DNA of 59,605 nt from Planctomycetaceae bacterium (GTDB lineage Bacteria > Planctomycetota > UBA1135 > GCA-002686595). The translations under genes and the position numbers were made by a program. This document shows, piece by piece, positions 30,506 to 39,389 of the stretch. The DNA lies in NCBI GenBank assembly GCA_016125265.1, contig WGMC01000038.1, positions 1-59,605 on the forward strand, written 5' to 3'. How positions within the stretch are numbered: position 1 is the first letter of the stretch; each line of letters opens with the position of its first letter. The notes below the pieces were generated by a model. The model saw only the letters and a program-made list of their open reading frames with translations. It did no database searches and was not told the origin of the DNA.

Positions 30506-33136
30506 TCAGCCTGTGCGCACCGCGCGCACCGGATCGGTGCGGCCCATGCGCCACAGGGGGTAGAGGCCGCCCAAAACAGAAATGCCAAGGGCCAGCGCCG
30601 GCCCGAGGAGGTAGATGGCCTGCAAACCCGGCTGGGGCAAGTCCAGGCCGGAAAGCACCCGCAGGGAAGACACGACGACCGGCACCAAGCCGAGCCCGAG
30701 CAGGAGGCCCAGGGTCCCACCCACGATTCCGATGAACGCCGACTCGAGCAGCACCGACCGCGCGATCTGGCCGAAATCCGCGCCGAGGGCGCGCAACACA
30801 CCCAGTTCCTTGGCGCGCTCCATGGCCGCGAGCAGCAGGCCGTTGAGCACGCCGGTTCCCGCCAAGAGCAACGCGAGGAGCAAGATCACATCGAACACCA
30901 CAAAATCGCGCGTGATGTCGTTGCGCTCGTGGGTGGCGATGTCCGAAGCCAGTCCAAAACCCGTCTTGTCGCTTCCGAGGCCGCGTTCGCGCAGGTACGT
31001 CTTGGTGGCCTCGGCGACCGCGAGCGGATCGGCGCCCGGCGCGAGCACCAGAGCCAGCGTGTCGGACCGCTCGGTCTCGAGGCAGAAGAGCCGCGCCATG
31101 TGGGTCGACGCCGCGAATGCGTAGGCGCGCTCGTGGGGTCGGTTCAGGTACCCGTGACGGTCGTCGATGGCCAGCACTTCGAACGGCACCACGCCGCTCG
31201 AAGGTGTGGCGATCGCAACCTGGTCCCCGACGCGCAGATTCTTCTGGGACGCCAGACGGCGGCTGATCACCAGGCTGGGCGCGGACGAAAGCCGCGCGGC
31301 CAAATCGGGTCGTTCGGCGAGCAGGCCTGCTTGGGCGAGTTCGGCGACCGGCAACCCGACCACGCGGAAGGGCGCGGAGAGCCGCGCATCCAAGGGCTCG
31401 ACCGCCTGCACCAAACCCTGTGCGCGCAGCTCCTGGGCTAGGGGCTGCCACGGCACGCCGCCGAGTTGGTAGACCCACAACTTGCCCATCACACCCTCTT
31501 GAACCCAGTTCTCGTTCTCGAGGGCCAGGCTGGACGTCATTCCGCGCAGTCCGACGAACGCCGCGGTGACGAGGGCCACCGCCGCGGCCGATGCCGCTAC
31601 CCGCGTCGGCGAGAGGGAGATCGAACGTGCGGCGAGCAAGCCCGAGAACGGCGACAGCCGGCGCAGCGGATCGGCCAGGGATCGCGCGAGCACCGCCACC
31701 GGGCCCGGCACCAGAAGCGGCGTGCCGATCAGGAGCGCCAGCACCCCCAAACCGAGGAGCACCAGGCCGATCAACTGGCGCTCGGCCTCCCCCACCAGGG
31801 GCAACGCCAAGAAGAACGCCATGGGCAGGGCAGCGACCACGAGCAACAGCGTCGCCACGTGGAACGAACGGGCGCCGCGCCCGGGTTTGCCGGAGGCCGC
31901 GCCTGGATCCTCGCCGCGCAAGAGCGGCACCGCTTCGTTCTCGCGGGCGCGCAAGAGCGGCGCTACCGAACCCAATAGCGCGATCCCGACGCCGGCCAGC
32001 ACCAGCGGGACCACCTCGTCCCACGGCACATCGAACTGGCCGCGCACATCCCCGGTCAGGCCGAGGGAACTGATGCCGGCCTCGAGCATCGCTTTCGCCA
32101 GGAGCAGCCCGAGCCCTAGGCCCACCGCACCGGCCAACGCCGCGATCACGAGCGCCTCGGAGAACACGATGCGCGCGATCTGCCCGCGCGATGCGCCCAA
32201 CGCCTGCAGGGTCGCCATCTCGCGGGCGCGCTCGACGAGGCTCATCGACAGCGTGTGGAAGATGACGTAGAGGCCGAGGGCCAGCGACAAAAGGCCCGCG
32301 AGTCGCACGCCATTGCGGAACGCGACCTCGTCCGCCTGTTGGCCGACGATCGCGCCGCGGCGCAGGTCCACGGCGAAGTTGGCCACGAGGCGCTCCTGCA
32401 GCTTTTCGGGGGCCACCCGTTCGTCGCGGGCCAACCAGAAGGAACTCGGTTGGAACTGCCCGGCGAGCAGCGCTCGGGCCGCGCTGACATCGACGACCAG
32501 CAGCTCGCCGCTCGCGATGCGCCCCGCGCCCTCCGCCTCGAGCACACCGCTGACGCGGAACTCGGTCGGCGTCGGCCCGGGCCCCGCGGGACGCTGCTGC
32601 ACGAGCGCGCCTTCCACGCAGTCGACGCGCGCGGCCCGCGCGGGCGGCGCGAGCCAGACGGCATCGCCGGAGTCGAGGCCGAGGCGGTCCGCAAGCGGTG
32701 CACCGAGCAACACCTCGGGTGCGCCCCCGTTCGCCGCGCCGAGCGCCGTCCCCGAACGCAGGCGCAAGAGTCCCATGTCGAAAGCCGCCGGCTCGAGGCC
32801 GATGAGGCGCGCCTGGGCGCGCTCACCCGCCGGCTGTCCGCCGTCGTCGACACCCTGCAGTTGCGCCTCGCCCTGCAGCACTTCGGTGAACCGCTCCACA
32901 CCGACGATCGCCGCCAGTTCCGCGGCGGGATCGACCACGCCCGGGGCGGGGCGCACCTCGAGGTCCGCGCGCCAACCCTGCGCCCGGTCGGGGCGGGCGT
33001 TCTGCAGCGTCGTGCGGTCCACGACGGCGATGGAGACCACCACGGCGATGCCGACGGCTACGCCAAGGATGGAGAACAGGGTGCGCGCGGGCCGCCGGCG
33101 CAGGCTGGCCCAGGCGACGATTTCGGCGAGCGCCAT
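30506..33136 (-). CDS. ABC transporter permease, FtsX/LolC-like with two permease modules
   Basis: This 876-residue protein carries an N-terminal helix and a MacB-type periplasmic domain, then three membrane helices (about 260-380). A second helix, periplasmic domain and three helices follow at the C-terminus. The two FtsX modules repeat the pattern VERAREMATLQALGASRGQIARIV and MERAKELGVLRALGADFGQIARSV. Such large tandem FtsX proteins work with LolD-like ATPases to move lipoproteins or other envelope molecules out of the inner membrane. ATG 33136 shares one base with the ATPase stop (TGATG), so the two are coupled. Confidence 0.88.
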   Translation of the reverse strand: MALAEIVAWASLRRRPARTLFSILGVAVGIAVVVSIAVVDRTTLQNARPDRAQGWRADLEVRPAPGVVDPAAELAAIVGVERFTEVLQGEAQLQGVDDGGQPAGERAQARLIGLEPAAFDMGLLRLRSGTALGAANGGAPEVLLGAPLADRLGLDSGDAVWLAPPARAARVDCVEGALVQQRPAGPGPTPTEFRVSGVLEAEGAGRIASGELLVVDVSAARALLAGQFQPSSFWLARDERVAPEKLQERLVANFAVDLRRGAIVGQQADEVAFRNGVRLAGLLSLALGLYVIFHTLSMSLVERAREMATLQALGASRGQIARIVFSEALVIAALAGAVGLGLGLLLAKAMLEAGISSLGLTGDVRGQFDVPWDEVVPLVLAGVGIALLGSVAPLLRARENEAVPLLRGEDPGAASGKPGRGARSFHVATLLLVVAALPMAFFLALPLVGEAERQLIGLVLLGLGVLALLIGTPLLVPGPVAVLARSLADPLRRLSPFSGLLAARSISLSPTRVAASAAAVALVTAAFVGLRGMTSSLALENENWVQEGVMGKLWVYQLGGVPWQPLAQELRAQGLVQAVEPLDARLSAPFRVVGLPVAELAQAGLLAERPDLAARLSSAPSLVISRRLASQKNLRVGDQVAIATPSSGVVPFEVLAIDDRHGYLNRPHERAYAFAASTHMARLFCLETERSDTLALVLAPGADPLAVAEATKTYLRERGLGSDKTGFGLASDIATHERNDITRDFVVFDVILLLALLLAGTGVLNGLLLAAMERAKELGVLRALGADFGQIARSVLLESAFIGIVGGTLGLLLGLGLVPVVVSSLRVLSGLDLPQPGLQAIYLLGPALALGISVLGGLYPLWRMGRTDPVRAVRTG

Positions 33137-33915
33137 CAGATGTGGAGGGCGACGAGGGCCTCGTGCACGGATTGGGCGGTCAACCCGGGCCCGTGCAGCA
33201 TGTGGTCGGGATCCAACTGGCCGTCCACGAGGAACGCCACGCGGTCGGCGTAGGCCGCGTCCCTGGGATTGTGGGTCACGAGCAGCACGCTGCGCCCGTC
33301 CTCGTCGCACACCCGCCGCAGGGTCTCGAGGATCTCGATGCCGTGGGCCTGGGACAGGTTGCCCGTCGGTTCGTCCGCCAGCAGCAGGGGCTGCTCGCCC
33401 ACCAGCGCGCGCGCGATGGACGTGCGCTGCATCTGCCCGCCGGAGAGTTGGTGCGGCAGGGCCCGCGCGCGGTCCTCGATGCCGAACCGCGTGAGGAGAG
33501 CGGCGATGCGCTCCTGGTGGTGTTCCGGGCGCTGGCCGCGGATCGCCAAGGGCAGGCCGACGTTCTCTTCGACTGTCAGGTTCGGCAGCAGGTTGAAGAA
33601 CTGGAACACGTAACCAACCGCCTGGCGCCGCAACAGGGTTCGCTCCCGCTGCGCCATCTCGGCGAGGCTCGAGCCGAACAGCTCGATGTGTCCGGCGGAG
33701 GGTTGATCGAGGCCCGCGAGCAGGTGCAGGAGGCTCGACTTGCCCGAGCCCGACGGCCCCATGATGCAGAGGAACTCGCCGCGCTCCATCTGGAACGAAA
33801 CGCCGCGGAGCACGCCGACTTCCTCGCCCGGGGGGCCGTGGAACTTGAAGAGATCGCGCACGAGCAACGCCGGGGCGTCGGCACGCCCGAAGGGCTTGGT
33901 CTGTTGTCCTGTCAT
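33136..33915 (-). CDS. ABC transporter ATP-binding protein, LolD/MacB type
   Basis: This 259-residue ATPase has Walker A G53-P-S-G-S-G-K-S, the Q-loop FQFFNLLPNLTVEENV, the signature LSGGQMQR, Walker B LLLADEPTGNL and the H-loop VTHNPRDA. The sequence FFNLLPNLTVEENVGLP is typical of LolD and MacB ATPases that drive FtsX-type permeases by mechanotransmission. It overlaps the permease gene by one base. ATG 33915 is used; an upstream in-frame start at 33957 would only add Arg- and Pro-rich residues. Confidence 0.93.
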   Translation of the reverse strand: MTGQQTKPFGRADAPALLVRDLFKFHGPPGEEVGVLRGVSFQMERGEFLCIMGPSGSGKSSLLHLLAGLDQPSAGHIELFGSSLAEMAQRERTLLRRQAVGYVFQFFNLLPNLTVEENVGLPLAIRGQRPEHHQERIAALLTRFGIEDRARALPHQLSGGQMQRTSIARALVGEQPLLLADEPTGNLSQAHGIEILETLRRVCDEDGRSVLLVTHNPRDAAYADRVAFLVDGQLDPDHMLHGPGLTAQSVHEALVALHI

Positions 33916-34023
33916 GGCGGTGGCTGCGCGGGGCGCGAAAGTTCCCGGCCGGGGCACGGGGATTCTACGGCCCTGCGCGCGGGGAGGCCTGTGCTTTGGT
34001 CACGGATCGGTCACACTGTGTCG

Positions 34024-34653
34024 ATGACGGTGTCCATCGGCATCTTGGTGTTCGAAGGGGCGGAGGAGCTCGACTTCGTCGGCCCTTGGGAGGTCTTTGG
34101 CATGTCGGCCGAACTCCTCCGGAGGGCCGAGGGGCCGCGCTCGCGCCTCCACCTCTTGGCCCCCGAGCTGGGGCCCGTGCGCTGTGCGAAGGGCCTGACG
34201 GTGCAGCCCGAGGGGACCTTGGCCGAGGCGGAGCCGCTCGACGTGCTCGTGGTTCCCGGCGGCCGCGGGGTGCGCCGGGAACTGGGCCGCCCCGAGCTCC
34301 TCGAACAGCTCCGGCTGGCCGCCGCCCCGTGCCGCTACCTCACCAGCGTCTGCACCGGCAGCGCGCTGCTCGTGGCCGCCGGGCTGGTCGATGGGCGCCG
34401 CGTGACCACGCACTGGGCCTACGTGGAGACCCTGAGGGCCACGGGCCGGGTCGAGGTGCTCAGCGATGCGCGCTACGTTGTGGACGGCAACGTCGTCACC
34501 GCCGCTGGCGTTTCCGCGGGCATCGACATGTCGCTCTGGCTCCTCGGGCAGCTCTTCGGGGTGCCCCACGCCCGCGAGGTGCAGCGGCAGATCGAATACG
34601 ACCCCGAGCCGCCCTACGCCGGCGCAACCGGCGGGCCGTCCCGAGTTTCGTAG
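34024..34653 (+). CDS. DJ-1/PfpI family protein (class I glutamine amidotransferase-like)
   Basis: This 209-residue protein keeps the nucleophile elbow with C110 in YLTSVCTGSALLVAAGL. The family start is present too (SIGILVFEGAEELDFVGPWEVFGM, with the conserved Glu). This subfamily contains isonitrile hydratases and the sensor half of GlxA-type regulators; here there is no AraC domain, so it is an enzyme or stress protein. ATG 34024 is used; GTG 34018 is an alternative. It is divergent from the LolD-like gene across 108 bases. Confidence 0.87.
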   Translation: MTVSIGILVFEGAEELDFVGPWEVFGMSAELLRRAEGPRSRLHLLAPELGPVRCAKGLTVQPEGTLAEAEPLDVLVVPGGRGVRRELGRPELLEQLRLAAAPCRYLTSVCTGSALLVAAGLVDGRRVTTHWAYVETLRATGRVEVLSDARYVVDGNVVTAAGVSAGIDMSLWLLGQLFGVPHAREVQRQIEYDPEPPYAGATGGPSRVS

Positions 34654-34701
34654 GCCGCGCGCTTCCCTCCGCGGATCCGCCGCCCGGTTAGCATCGACGC
34701 C

Positions 34702-35364
34702 ATGCGAAGCCCCGCTCTGCCCCTCGTGCTGTGCCTTCTCCTTGCGCCCGCCCTCTGCGGCTGCCGCAGCGCCTACTACTCGACCATGGAGGCGTTCGGC
34801 GTGCACAAGCGCGACCTCCTCGTGCAGCGGGTGGAAGAGGCCCGCGACGCCCAAGGCGAGGTCAAGGAGCAGTTCGCCGATGCCCTCGAGGCGTTCCGCG
34901 GCATGCAGGGATTCGACGGCGGTGACCTCGGCAAGCTCTACGACAAACTGAAGGCGCGGCTCGAGGCGAGCGAGGCGGGAGTGGCCCAGGTGAAAGCGCG
35001 CATAGTGCAGGTCGAGAAGGTCAGCAGCGACCTTTTCCGCGAGTGGAAAGCGGAGGCCGATAGCATCCAGGATCCGTCGCTGCGCGAGCAGAGCGAGGCC
35101 CTACAGCGCTCGACCCAGCGTTCCTACGAGGACCTGCTCGCCGCCATGAAACGCGCGGAGGGAAAAATGGACCCGGTGCTGACGCGCTTTCGCGACCAGG
35201 TGCTGTTCTTGAAGCACAACCTCAATGCCAGCGCCATCGGCTCCCTCGCGGGCACGCTGGTTTCCATCGAATCGGACGTAGGCGCGCTGATCGCCGACAT
35301 GGAGTCGTCGATCGCGGAAGCCGACGAGTTCCTCGCCTCGATGGGCGGCGCACCGAACCCCTGA
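34702..35364 (+). CDS. DUF2959 lipoprotein
   Basis: This 220-residue protein has a signal peptide ending in the lipobox L-C-G-C21, so it is lipid-anchored. The mature part starts YYSTMEAFGVHKRDLLVQRVEEARDAQGEVKEQF, the signature block of DUF2959. It is almost wholly helical with heptad patterns, suggesting an elongated coiled coil in the envelope. Function is unknown in the family. The small gene at 35377 follows after 12 bases and is probably cotranscribed. Confidence 0.88.
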   Translation: MRSPALPLVLCLLLAPALCGCRSAYYSTMEAFGVHKRDLLVQRVEEARDAQGEVKEQFADALEAFRGMQGFDGGDLGKLYDKLKARLEASEAGVAQVKARIVQVEKVSSDLFREWKAEADSIQDPSLREQSEALQRSTQRSYEDLLAAMKRAEGKMDPVLTRFRDQVLFLKHNLNASAIGSLAGTLVSIESDVGALIADMESSIAEADEFLASMGGAPNP

Positions 35365-35376
35365 CACCCTTTTGCC

Positions 35377-35682
35377 ATGGATTGGATCCACGATCTGTTC
35401 GCCAATTGGGGCTACTACGGCCTCAAGTCCGACATCCAGGATACCCGCGCGCGCGTGCGGTCGTCGGGCCAACGCGCGCTGGCCAACGACCGGCGGCTCG
35501 AATCCAAGATCCACGAACTCGCCACGCTGAACGGCGCGTTGTGCGAACTGCTGGTGCAGAAGGGTGTGTTCACGGAGGCAGAACTGCGCGCCGTGCTCGA
35601 GCGCCTGCACGCGGAGAATCCCCCGCCTCCCCCGCCGGTCGTGCGTCGCCGCAAGCCTCGCCGAAGCGACGCCGAAAGTTGA
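35377..35682 (+). CDS. Small protein of unknown function
   Basis: This 101-residue protein has an amphipathic N-terminus (DWIHDLFANWGYYGLKSDI), a helical middle with LATLNGALCELLVQKGVFTEAELRAVLERL, and a Pro-rich, basic tail. The middle block recurs in small planctomycete and other bacterial proteins of unknown role. The GVFTEAEL phrase also occurs in nitrile-hydratase-type alpha-helical motifs, but no enzyme domain is present. It is read as the second gene of a pair with the DUF2959 lipoprotein. Confidence 0.7.
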   Translation: MDWIHDLFANWGYYGLKSDIQDTRARVRSSGQRALANDRRLESKIHELATLNGALCELLVQKGVFTEAELRAVLERLHAENPPPPPPVVRRRKPRRSDAES

Positions 35683-35731
35683 GTCCCCCGCTGGCTGGTG
35701 CGTTGCCCCACGCCAGGCGCCGCGGCCGCGT

Positions 35732-36181
35732 TCACCAGGCCGGATTCTTGGTCGCGTCCATGGGGGCGCGTTGTCGGCGCAGCAACCGCAAGAGTTCGCG
35801 GACCGTCGCCCGCTGCGCTGAGTCCCAAGTCGCGGGGGCCCGGTCGGAGAGCAGGCGGCCGCCTCCGACGGGTCCTTGCGGGGGCCAGTCGGTGCGGGCC
35901 AGCAGCGCCGCCGCGGCGCGCACGGTGCTGGCGTCCCACTCCGTGGGTTCCCGTTGGAGCGCGGCGACCAAAAGCACAACCTCCGCTTCCGGCGTGCTGT
36001 CAATCGCGAGCAAGGCACGCTCCTCCCGGGCCAGATCCTGGTGACCGTCGAGCAGGCCCTCCATCGCGCCGGTGCGGACGATCCAACCGGCAAGGGCCAA
36101 AAGCGCCACGACCGGCACCAACAGGATCAGAACCCACCGGGCCCCTTCGCCGCCCCGCTCGTTCGCCTTGCGCTCGCCCAC
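35732..36181 (-). CDS. Membrane-anchored protein of unknown function
   Basis: This 149-residue protein has one membrane helix (VLILLVPVVALLALAGWIV, residues about 17-35) and a soluble part of about 110 residues with repeated short helices (STVRAAAALLAR; SAQRATVRELLRLLRRQR). ATG 36181 gives a polar start before the helix. It is convergent with the small gene ending at 35682. No family is recognised, but composition and topology support a real gene. Confidence 0.6.
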   Translation of the reverse strand: MGERKANERGGEGARWVLILLVPVVALLALAGWIVRTGAMEGLLDGHQDLAREERALLAIDSTPEAEVVLLVAALQREPTEWDASTVRAAAALLARTDWPPQGPVGGGRLLSDRAPATWDSAQRATVRELLRLLRRQRAPMDATKNPAW

Positions 36182-36239
36182 GGGAGAAGCCTAGCCCCTG
36201 CGCGGTCCGGCTTCGAGGGGCCGCGGCCGCGCACTTCTG

Positions 36240-36857
36240 CTAACCGGCCTCCATAGCTGCCAAGTACAGCCGGACGAGCTCCGGCAGGGATTCCACACGC
36301 GCCTTGCGCACTAGGTTCGTGCGGTGGATCTCCACCGTCTTCGGCCGGATGCCGAGGATTTCGGCGATCTGTTTGGTCGAGTTGCCCGCGACCACGAGTT
36401 CGAGAACCTCGCGTTCCCTCGGGCTCAGGGGTGCCAGGCGGCTGCGGGCCGACTCGTGCACGCGGCGGCGCTCGCGCGAAGCTCGGGTGTCCTCGACCGC
36501 GGCCAGCACCGCATCGACCACCTCGTGCATGGGCGCTGGCTTGCCCATCACGTGGAACACGCCGCGACGCATGGCATGGACCGCGGTGGCCACGGTGATT
36601 TGGTGCGAGAAGACGACCACGGCCAAACTGGGATCGACTGCGGCCAAGGACTCCAATGCCGCACTCGATTCGCCGTCGATCTCGAGTCGATCGATCAGCA
36701 ACGCGTCGGCGGGCTCGGTGCCGAGGTGTTGGAGCAGGTGGGACAAGGACGTATGCACGTGGCACCGGGTTCCGGCCGCGGCGAGTGCATACGCCAAATC
36801 TGCGAGCAATGCTGCGTCGGCCTCGACGAGATGGACCAAGGGGCGCTGCAATGTCAT
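36240..36857 (-). CDS. FixJ/NarL-type response regulator
   Basis: This 205-residue protein has an N-terminal receiver domain and a C-terminal LuxR helix-turn-helix. In the receiver, D56 (LLIDRLEIDG) is the likely phosphoacceptor, Ser replaces the usual Thr in VVVFSHQ, and the Lys is kept in VMGKPA; the acidic pair near the start is reduced to E12/D14. The DNA-binding part is classic: LSPREREVLELVVAGNSTKQIAEILGIRPKTVEIHRTNLVRK. It would activate transcription on phosphorylation, but no histidine kinase lies in the window. ATG 36857 is chosen, and no strong ribosome binding site precedes it. Confidence 0.88.
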   Translation of the reverse strand: MTLQRPLVHLVEADAALLADLAYALAAAGTRCHVHTSLSHLLQHLGTEPADALLIDRLEIDGESSAALESLAAVDPSLAVVVFSHQITVATAVHAMRRGVFHVMGKPAPMHEVVDAVLAAVEDTRASRERRRVHESARSRLAPLSPREREVLELVVAGNSTKQIAEILGIRPKTVEIHRTNLVRKARVESLPELVRLYLAAMEAG

Positions 36858-37426
36858 GGGAGGGGGGATCGCGCTGAACCGGCACGGGGGGCCCTGCGGT
36901 CGCAGCAGAAGTCGAACGGTGTAGGCCGTGACTGACGGCTCGAGTTCTGGTAGTCGCACGGGCGCTGCTTTCGGTGCAAAATGTAGCAAACGGCGCGCAC
37001 GTAGGGCAGGAGCGCGCGAATCCAGAGCGCGCGCTTCGCGCTCGACGGTTTGCAACTTCGTATGCCGAGTGTTGTGCCTTTTGGCCGTCGGAACCCTGAC
37101 CTTCGAATCTCAGGGTGCCGGTGCGTGCAGAGCATTCACACCCCCGTGTGAACCCGTACGGATTTCGGCCATGACGTTCGCGCGAGGGTAGTAGGGCAAT
37201 GCCGTACACACGCTTGTGAGACTCGAAACCACTCGCCGCCACGAGGTGTCCACACTGCGACGATCCGCGCTTCCATGCGCGGGAAGGGTCGCGATGTCAC
37301 TCGGAGTGCAACTCGTTCCACCGCCGCGGGGCGAACCGTTTCTTGGACAAGGATCCAACGAAACCGCTCGCACAACCTTCGCCGCCGCAGCCCATGGCGG
37401 TGCAACGAAAGGCGGTCCCAACCCGC
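36858..37426. other. Gene-free stretch upstream of the response regulator
   Basis: These 569 bases lie between the FixJ-like start and the MazG stop. Short frames exist on both strands, but none has protein-like composition. The only structure I see is the dyad TTCACAC-CCCC-GTGTGAA at 37135-37152, which could be an operator or a small hairpin. Confidence 0.4.
37135..37152. promoter_or_regulatory. Seven-base dyad TTCACAC/GTGTGAA
   Basis: This is a perfect inverted repeat with arms 37135-37141 and 37146-37152 and the four-base spacer CCCC. The position, 278 bases upstream of the response regulator start, allows an operator role, but nothing proves it. Confidence 0.3.
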
Positions 37427-38323
37427 TCAATCCGAGGCCAATGCGCGCTTTGCGCGTTCCCAGGCCGACATAAGTTCGTCCAGATTCTGGCCGCCGATGC
37501 TGCCGCCCAACTCCGCTTCCATGCGACGGAAACGCGCTTCGAAACGCAGCACGGCTTGCCGCGCCGCGGCTTCGGGGTCGAGCTGCAAGTAGTTGCCTAG
37601 CTGCGCCGCCGCAAAGAGCACGTCGCCAAGTTCGCGCTGCACGTGGTCGAGCGCGGCGCCGTCACCCTTCGCCTCGGCCGCGAGGAATGCCTGCTCCAGT
37701 TCGCGCACCTCCTCGTGCACCTTCGCGAGCGCCCCCCGCGCGTCGCCCCAGCGGAATCCGGCGCCCATGGCCTTGGCACCGACCCTTGCGGCGCGCTGCA
37801 GCGCCGGCAAGGCGACGGGCACACCGGCGAGCGCGCTGGTGTCCTCCTTCCAGCGACCCTCCGCGCGCTTCCTCTCGCGCTCTTGTTTTTTGATGCGCTC
37901 CCATTGGCTCAAGGCCGCGTCCGCATCGGCCACGTGGCCTTCACCAAACACGTGCGGATGCCGGCGGATCAGTTTCTGGCTGACCTCGCGCGCCACGCGG
38001 GCGAGGTCGAACCGCCCCTGTTGCTGCGCGATGTGGCACAGAAGGAACTGCGCCATCAAGACATCCCCGGCCTCCTCGACCACATCGCGCACGTCGCCGC
38101 CGTCGAGGGCCGCAACCAGCTCGTGGGCCTCCTCCACCAAACTCGGGCCCAGGCTCTCGGGCGTCTGCTCGAGGTCCCAAGGGCACCCGTCGACGGGGTC
38201 CCGCAGGCGCGCGACGATGGCGAGCAGCTCCGCAAGGGCGTCGAGGGTCGGTTCGCCCAAGGGCGGCTGGGGGTCGAGGGGCCGGGGCCCACGCGGTGCG
38301 GGGGTCTGGGAGGAGGATTCCAT
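37427..38323 (-). CDS. mazG: Nucleoside triphosphate pyrophosphohydrolase MazG
   Basis: This 298-residue enzyme hydrolyses NTPs or dNTPs to the monophosphate and pyrophosphate. Two MazG helical domains are visible. The first has CPWDLEQTPESLGPSLVEEAHELVAAL and DVVEEAGDVLMA, with the acidic metal ligands. The second has MGAGFRWGDARGALAKVHEEVRELEQAF and ELGDVLFAAAQL. The linker motif RRHPHVFGEGHVADADAALSQWERIKKQER is family-typical. The length is slightly above that of E. coli MazG because of a Pro-rich N-terminus. It is divergent from the SIS gene at 38391. Confidence 0.95.
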   Translation of the reverse strand: MESSSQTPAPRGPRPLDPQPPLGEPTLDALAELLAIVARLRDPVDGCPWDLEQTPESLGPSLVEEAHELVAALDGGDVRDVVEEAGDVLMAQFLLCHIAQQQGRFDLARVAREVSQKLIRRHPHVFGEGHVADADAALSQWERIKKQERERKRAEGRWKEDTSALAGVPVALPALQRAARVGAKAMGAGFRWGDARGALAKVHEEVRELEQAFLAAEAKGDGAALDHVQRELGDVLFAAAQLGNYLQLDPEAAARQAVLRFEARFRRMEAELGGSIGGQNLDELMSAWERAKRALASD

Positions 38324-38390
38324 GGGCGGAATCTAACGCGGAGGGCTGGCGGGAAGGGCCGGGACCGCGTCCGGTTAGGCTCAGCGCCCC

Positions 38391-39389
38391 ATGAGCCAAC
38401 TGGAGGCCGAGATCCGCGAGGTGCCCGAGGTGGTGGCGCGCCTCGCGCACCGGAACCGGCCCGCGCTCGAGGCCCTGGCCGAGCGCTGGACGAAGGCCCG
38501 CCCGGGTGCGCTCTTCACGCTGGCGCGGGGGTCCTCGGACGCGGCGGCGACGTTTGCGCTGTACCGGTGGGCCGAGCTGGGGCTCGCGGCGGGATCGTTG
38601 GCGCCGTCCCTGGGCGGCGGGGCGGCTCCCGCGCCGGAACTGCGCGGCGCGTGGCTGCTCGCGATCTCCCAGAGCGGCGCCAGCGAAGACCTGGTCCGCG
38701 CGGCCCGCCGCCTGGCACCGGGCGCTGGCATGTCCCTCGCCCTCTGCAACCGACCGGAATCGGACCTCGCGCGCGCGATGGAGCTGTGCCTCGACCAGTG
38801 CGCCGGTATCGAGCACAGCATCGCCGCCACGAAATCGTTCCAGGCGAGCTTGGCGCTGGTCGAGGCCATCGCGACCGCCCTCGTTTCGGGCGCGGACGCG
38901 GTGCCCGATCGGCTGGCCGCTCTGGCCCAGGGACTTGTGCGCGCGGACGCGCCGCTCGAGGGCGCAGAGCTGCTGCAGGGCGCCGCGAGTGCGCTGGTGC
39001 TGTCGCGCGGCGCGTGTTTGGCGGCGGCCCAGGAGGTGGCGCTGAAGCTCAAGGAAACCGCCGGGTTGCACGCGGAGGCCATCAGCGCCGCCGAAGTGAT
39101 GCACGGCCCCCGGGCCCTCGCCGCGCGCGGCATCGCGGTGCTCGCGCTTGTGCCGACAGGCGAAGCGGGAGCGAGCACACGCGCGGCCGCGGACCAACTG
39201 CATACGCTCGGAGCCAAGGTGGCGCGCATGGACCTCGCGCACTGCTCCGGCTCGGGCCACGGCCCAGCCCACTTCGACGCGGCCGTGCTAGTGCAATCCT
39301 TCTACCGCGTCCTCCTCCCGCTGGCGCGCGCCCGCGGCCAGGACCCGGACGCACCGCCGAACCTCCAGAAAGTGACCTCGACGCGATGA
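38391..39389 (+). CDS. SIS-domain sugar-phosphate enzyme (GlmS C-terminal/NagB-II-like)
   Basis: This 332-residue protein has two SIS domains and lacks the glutaminase part of GlmS. Conserved blocks are FTLARGSSDAAA, LLAISQSGASEDLVRAAR, GIEHSIAATKSFQASLAL, CLAAAQEVALKLKETAGLHAEAISAAEVMHGP, and the C-terminal VTSTR in place of the usual VTxTV. The closest known functions are glucosamine-6-phosphate deaminase of the NagB-II class, or a fructosamine-type deglycase. It overlaps the next gene by four bases (ATGA). Confidence 0.85.
   Translation: MSQLEAEIREVPEVVARLAHRNRPALEALAERWTKARPGALFTLARGSSDAAATFALYRWAELGLAAGSLAPSLGGGAAPAPELRGAWLLAISQSGASEDLVRAARRLAPGAGMSLALCNRPESDLARAMELCLDQCAGIEHSIAATKSFQASLALVEAIATALVSGADAVPDRLAALAQGLVRADAPLEGAELLQGAASALVLSRGACLAAAQEVALKLKETAGLHAEAISAAEVMHGPRALAARGIAVLALVPTGEAGASTRAAADQLHTLGAKVARMDLAHCSGSGHGPAHFDAAVLVQSFYRVLLPLARARGQDPDAPPNLQKVTSTR

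Noticed and set aside
37110..37430. Frames of about 90-105 codons between the response regulator and mazG
   Set aside because: Composition is not protein-like, no ribosome binding site is present, and overlapping frames of the same size occur on the other strand.
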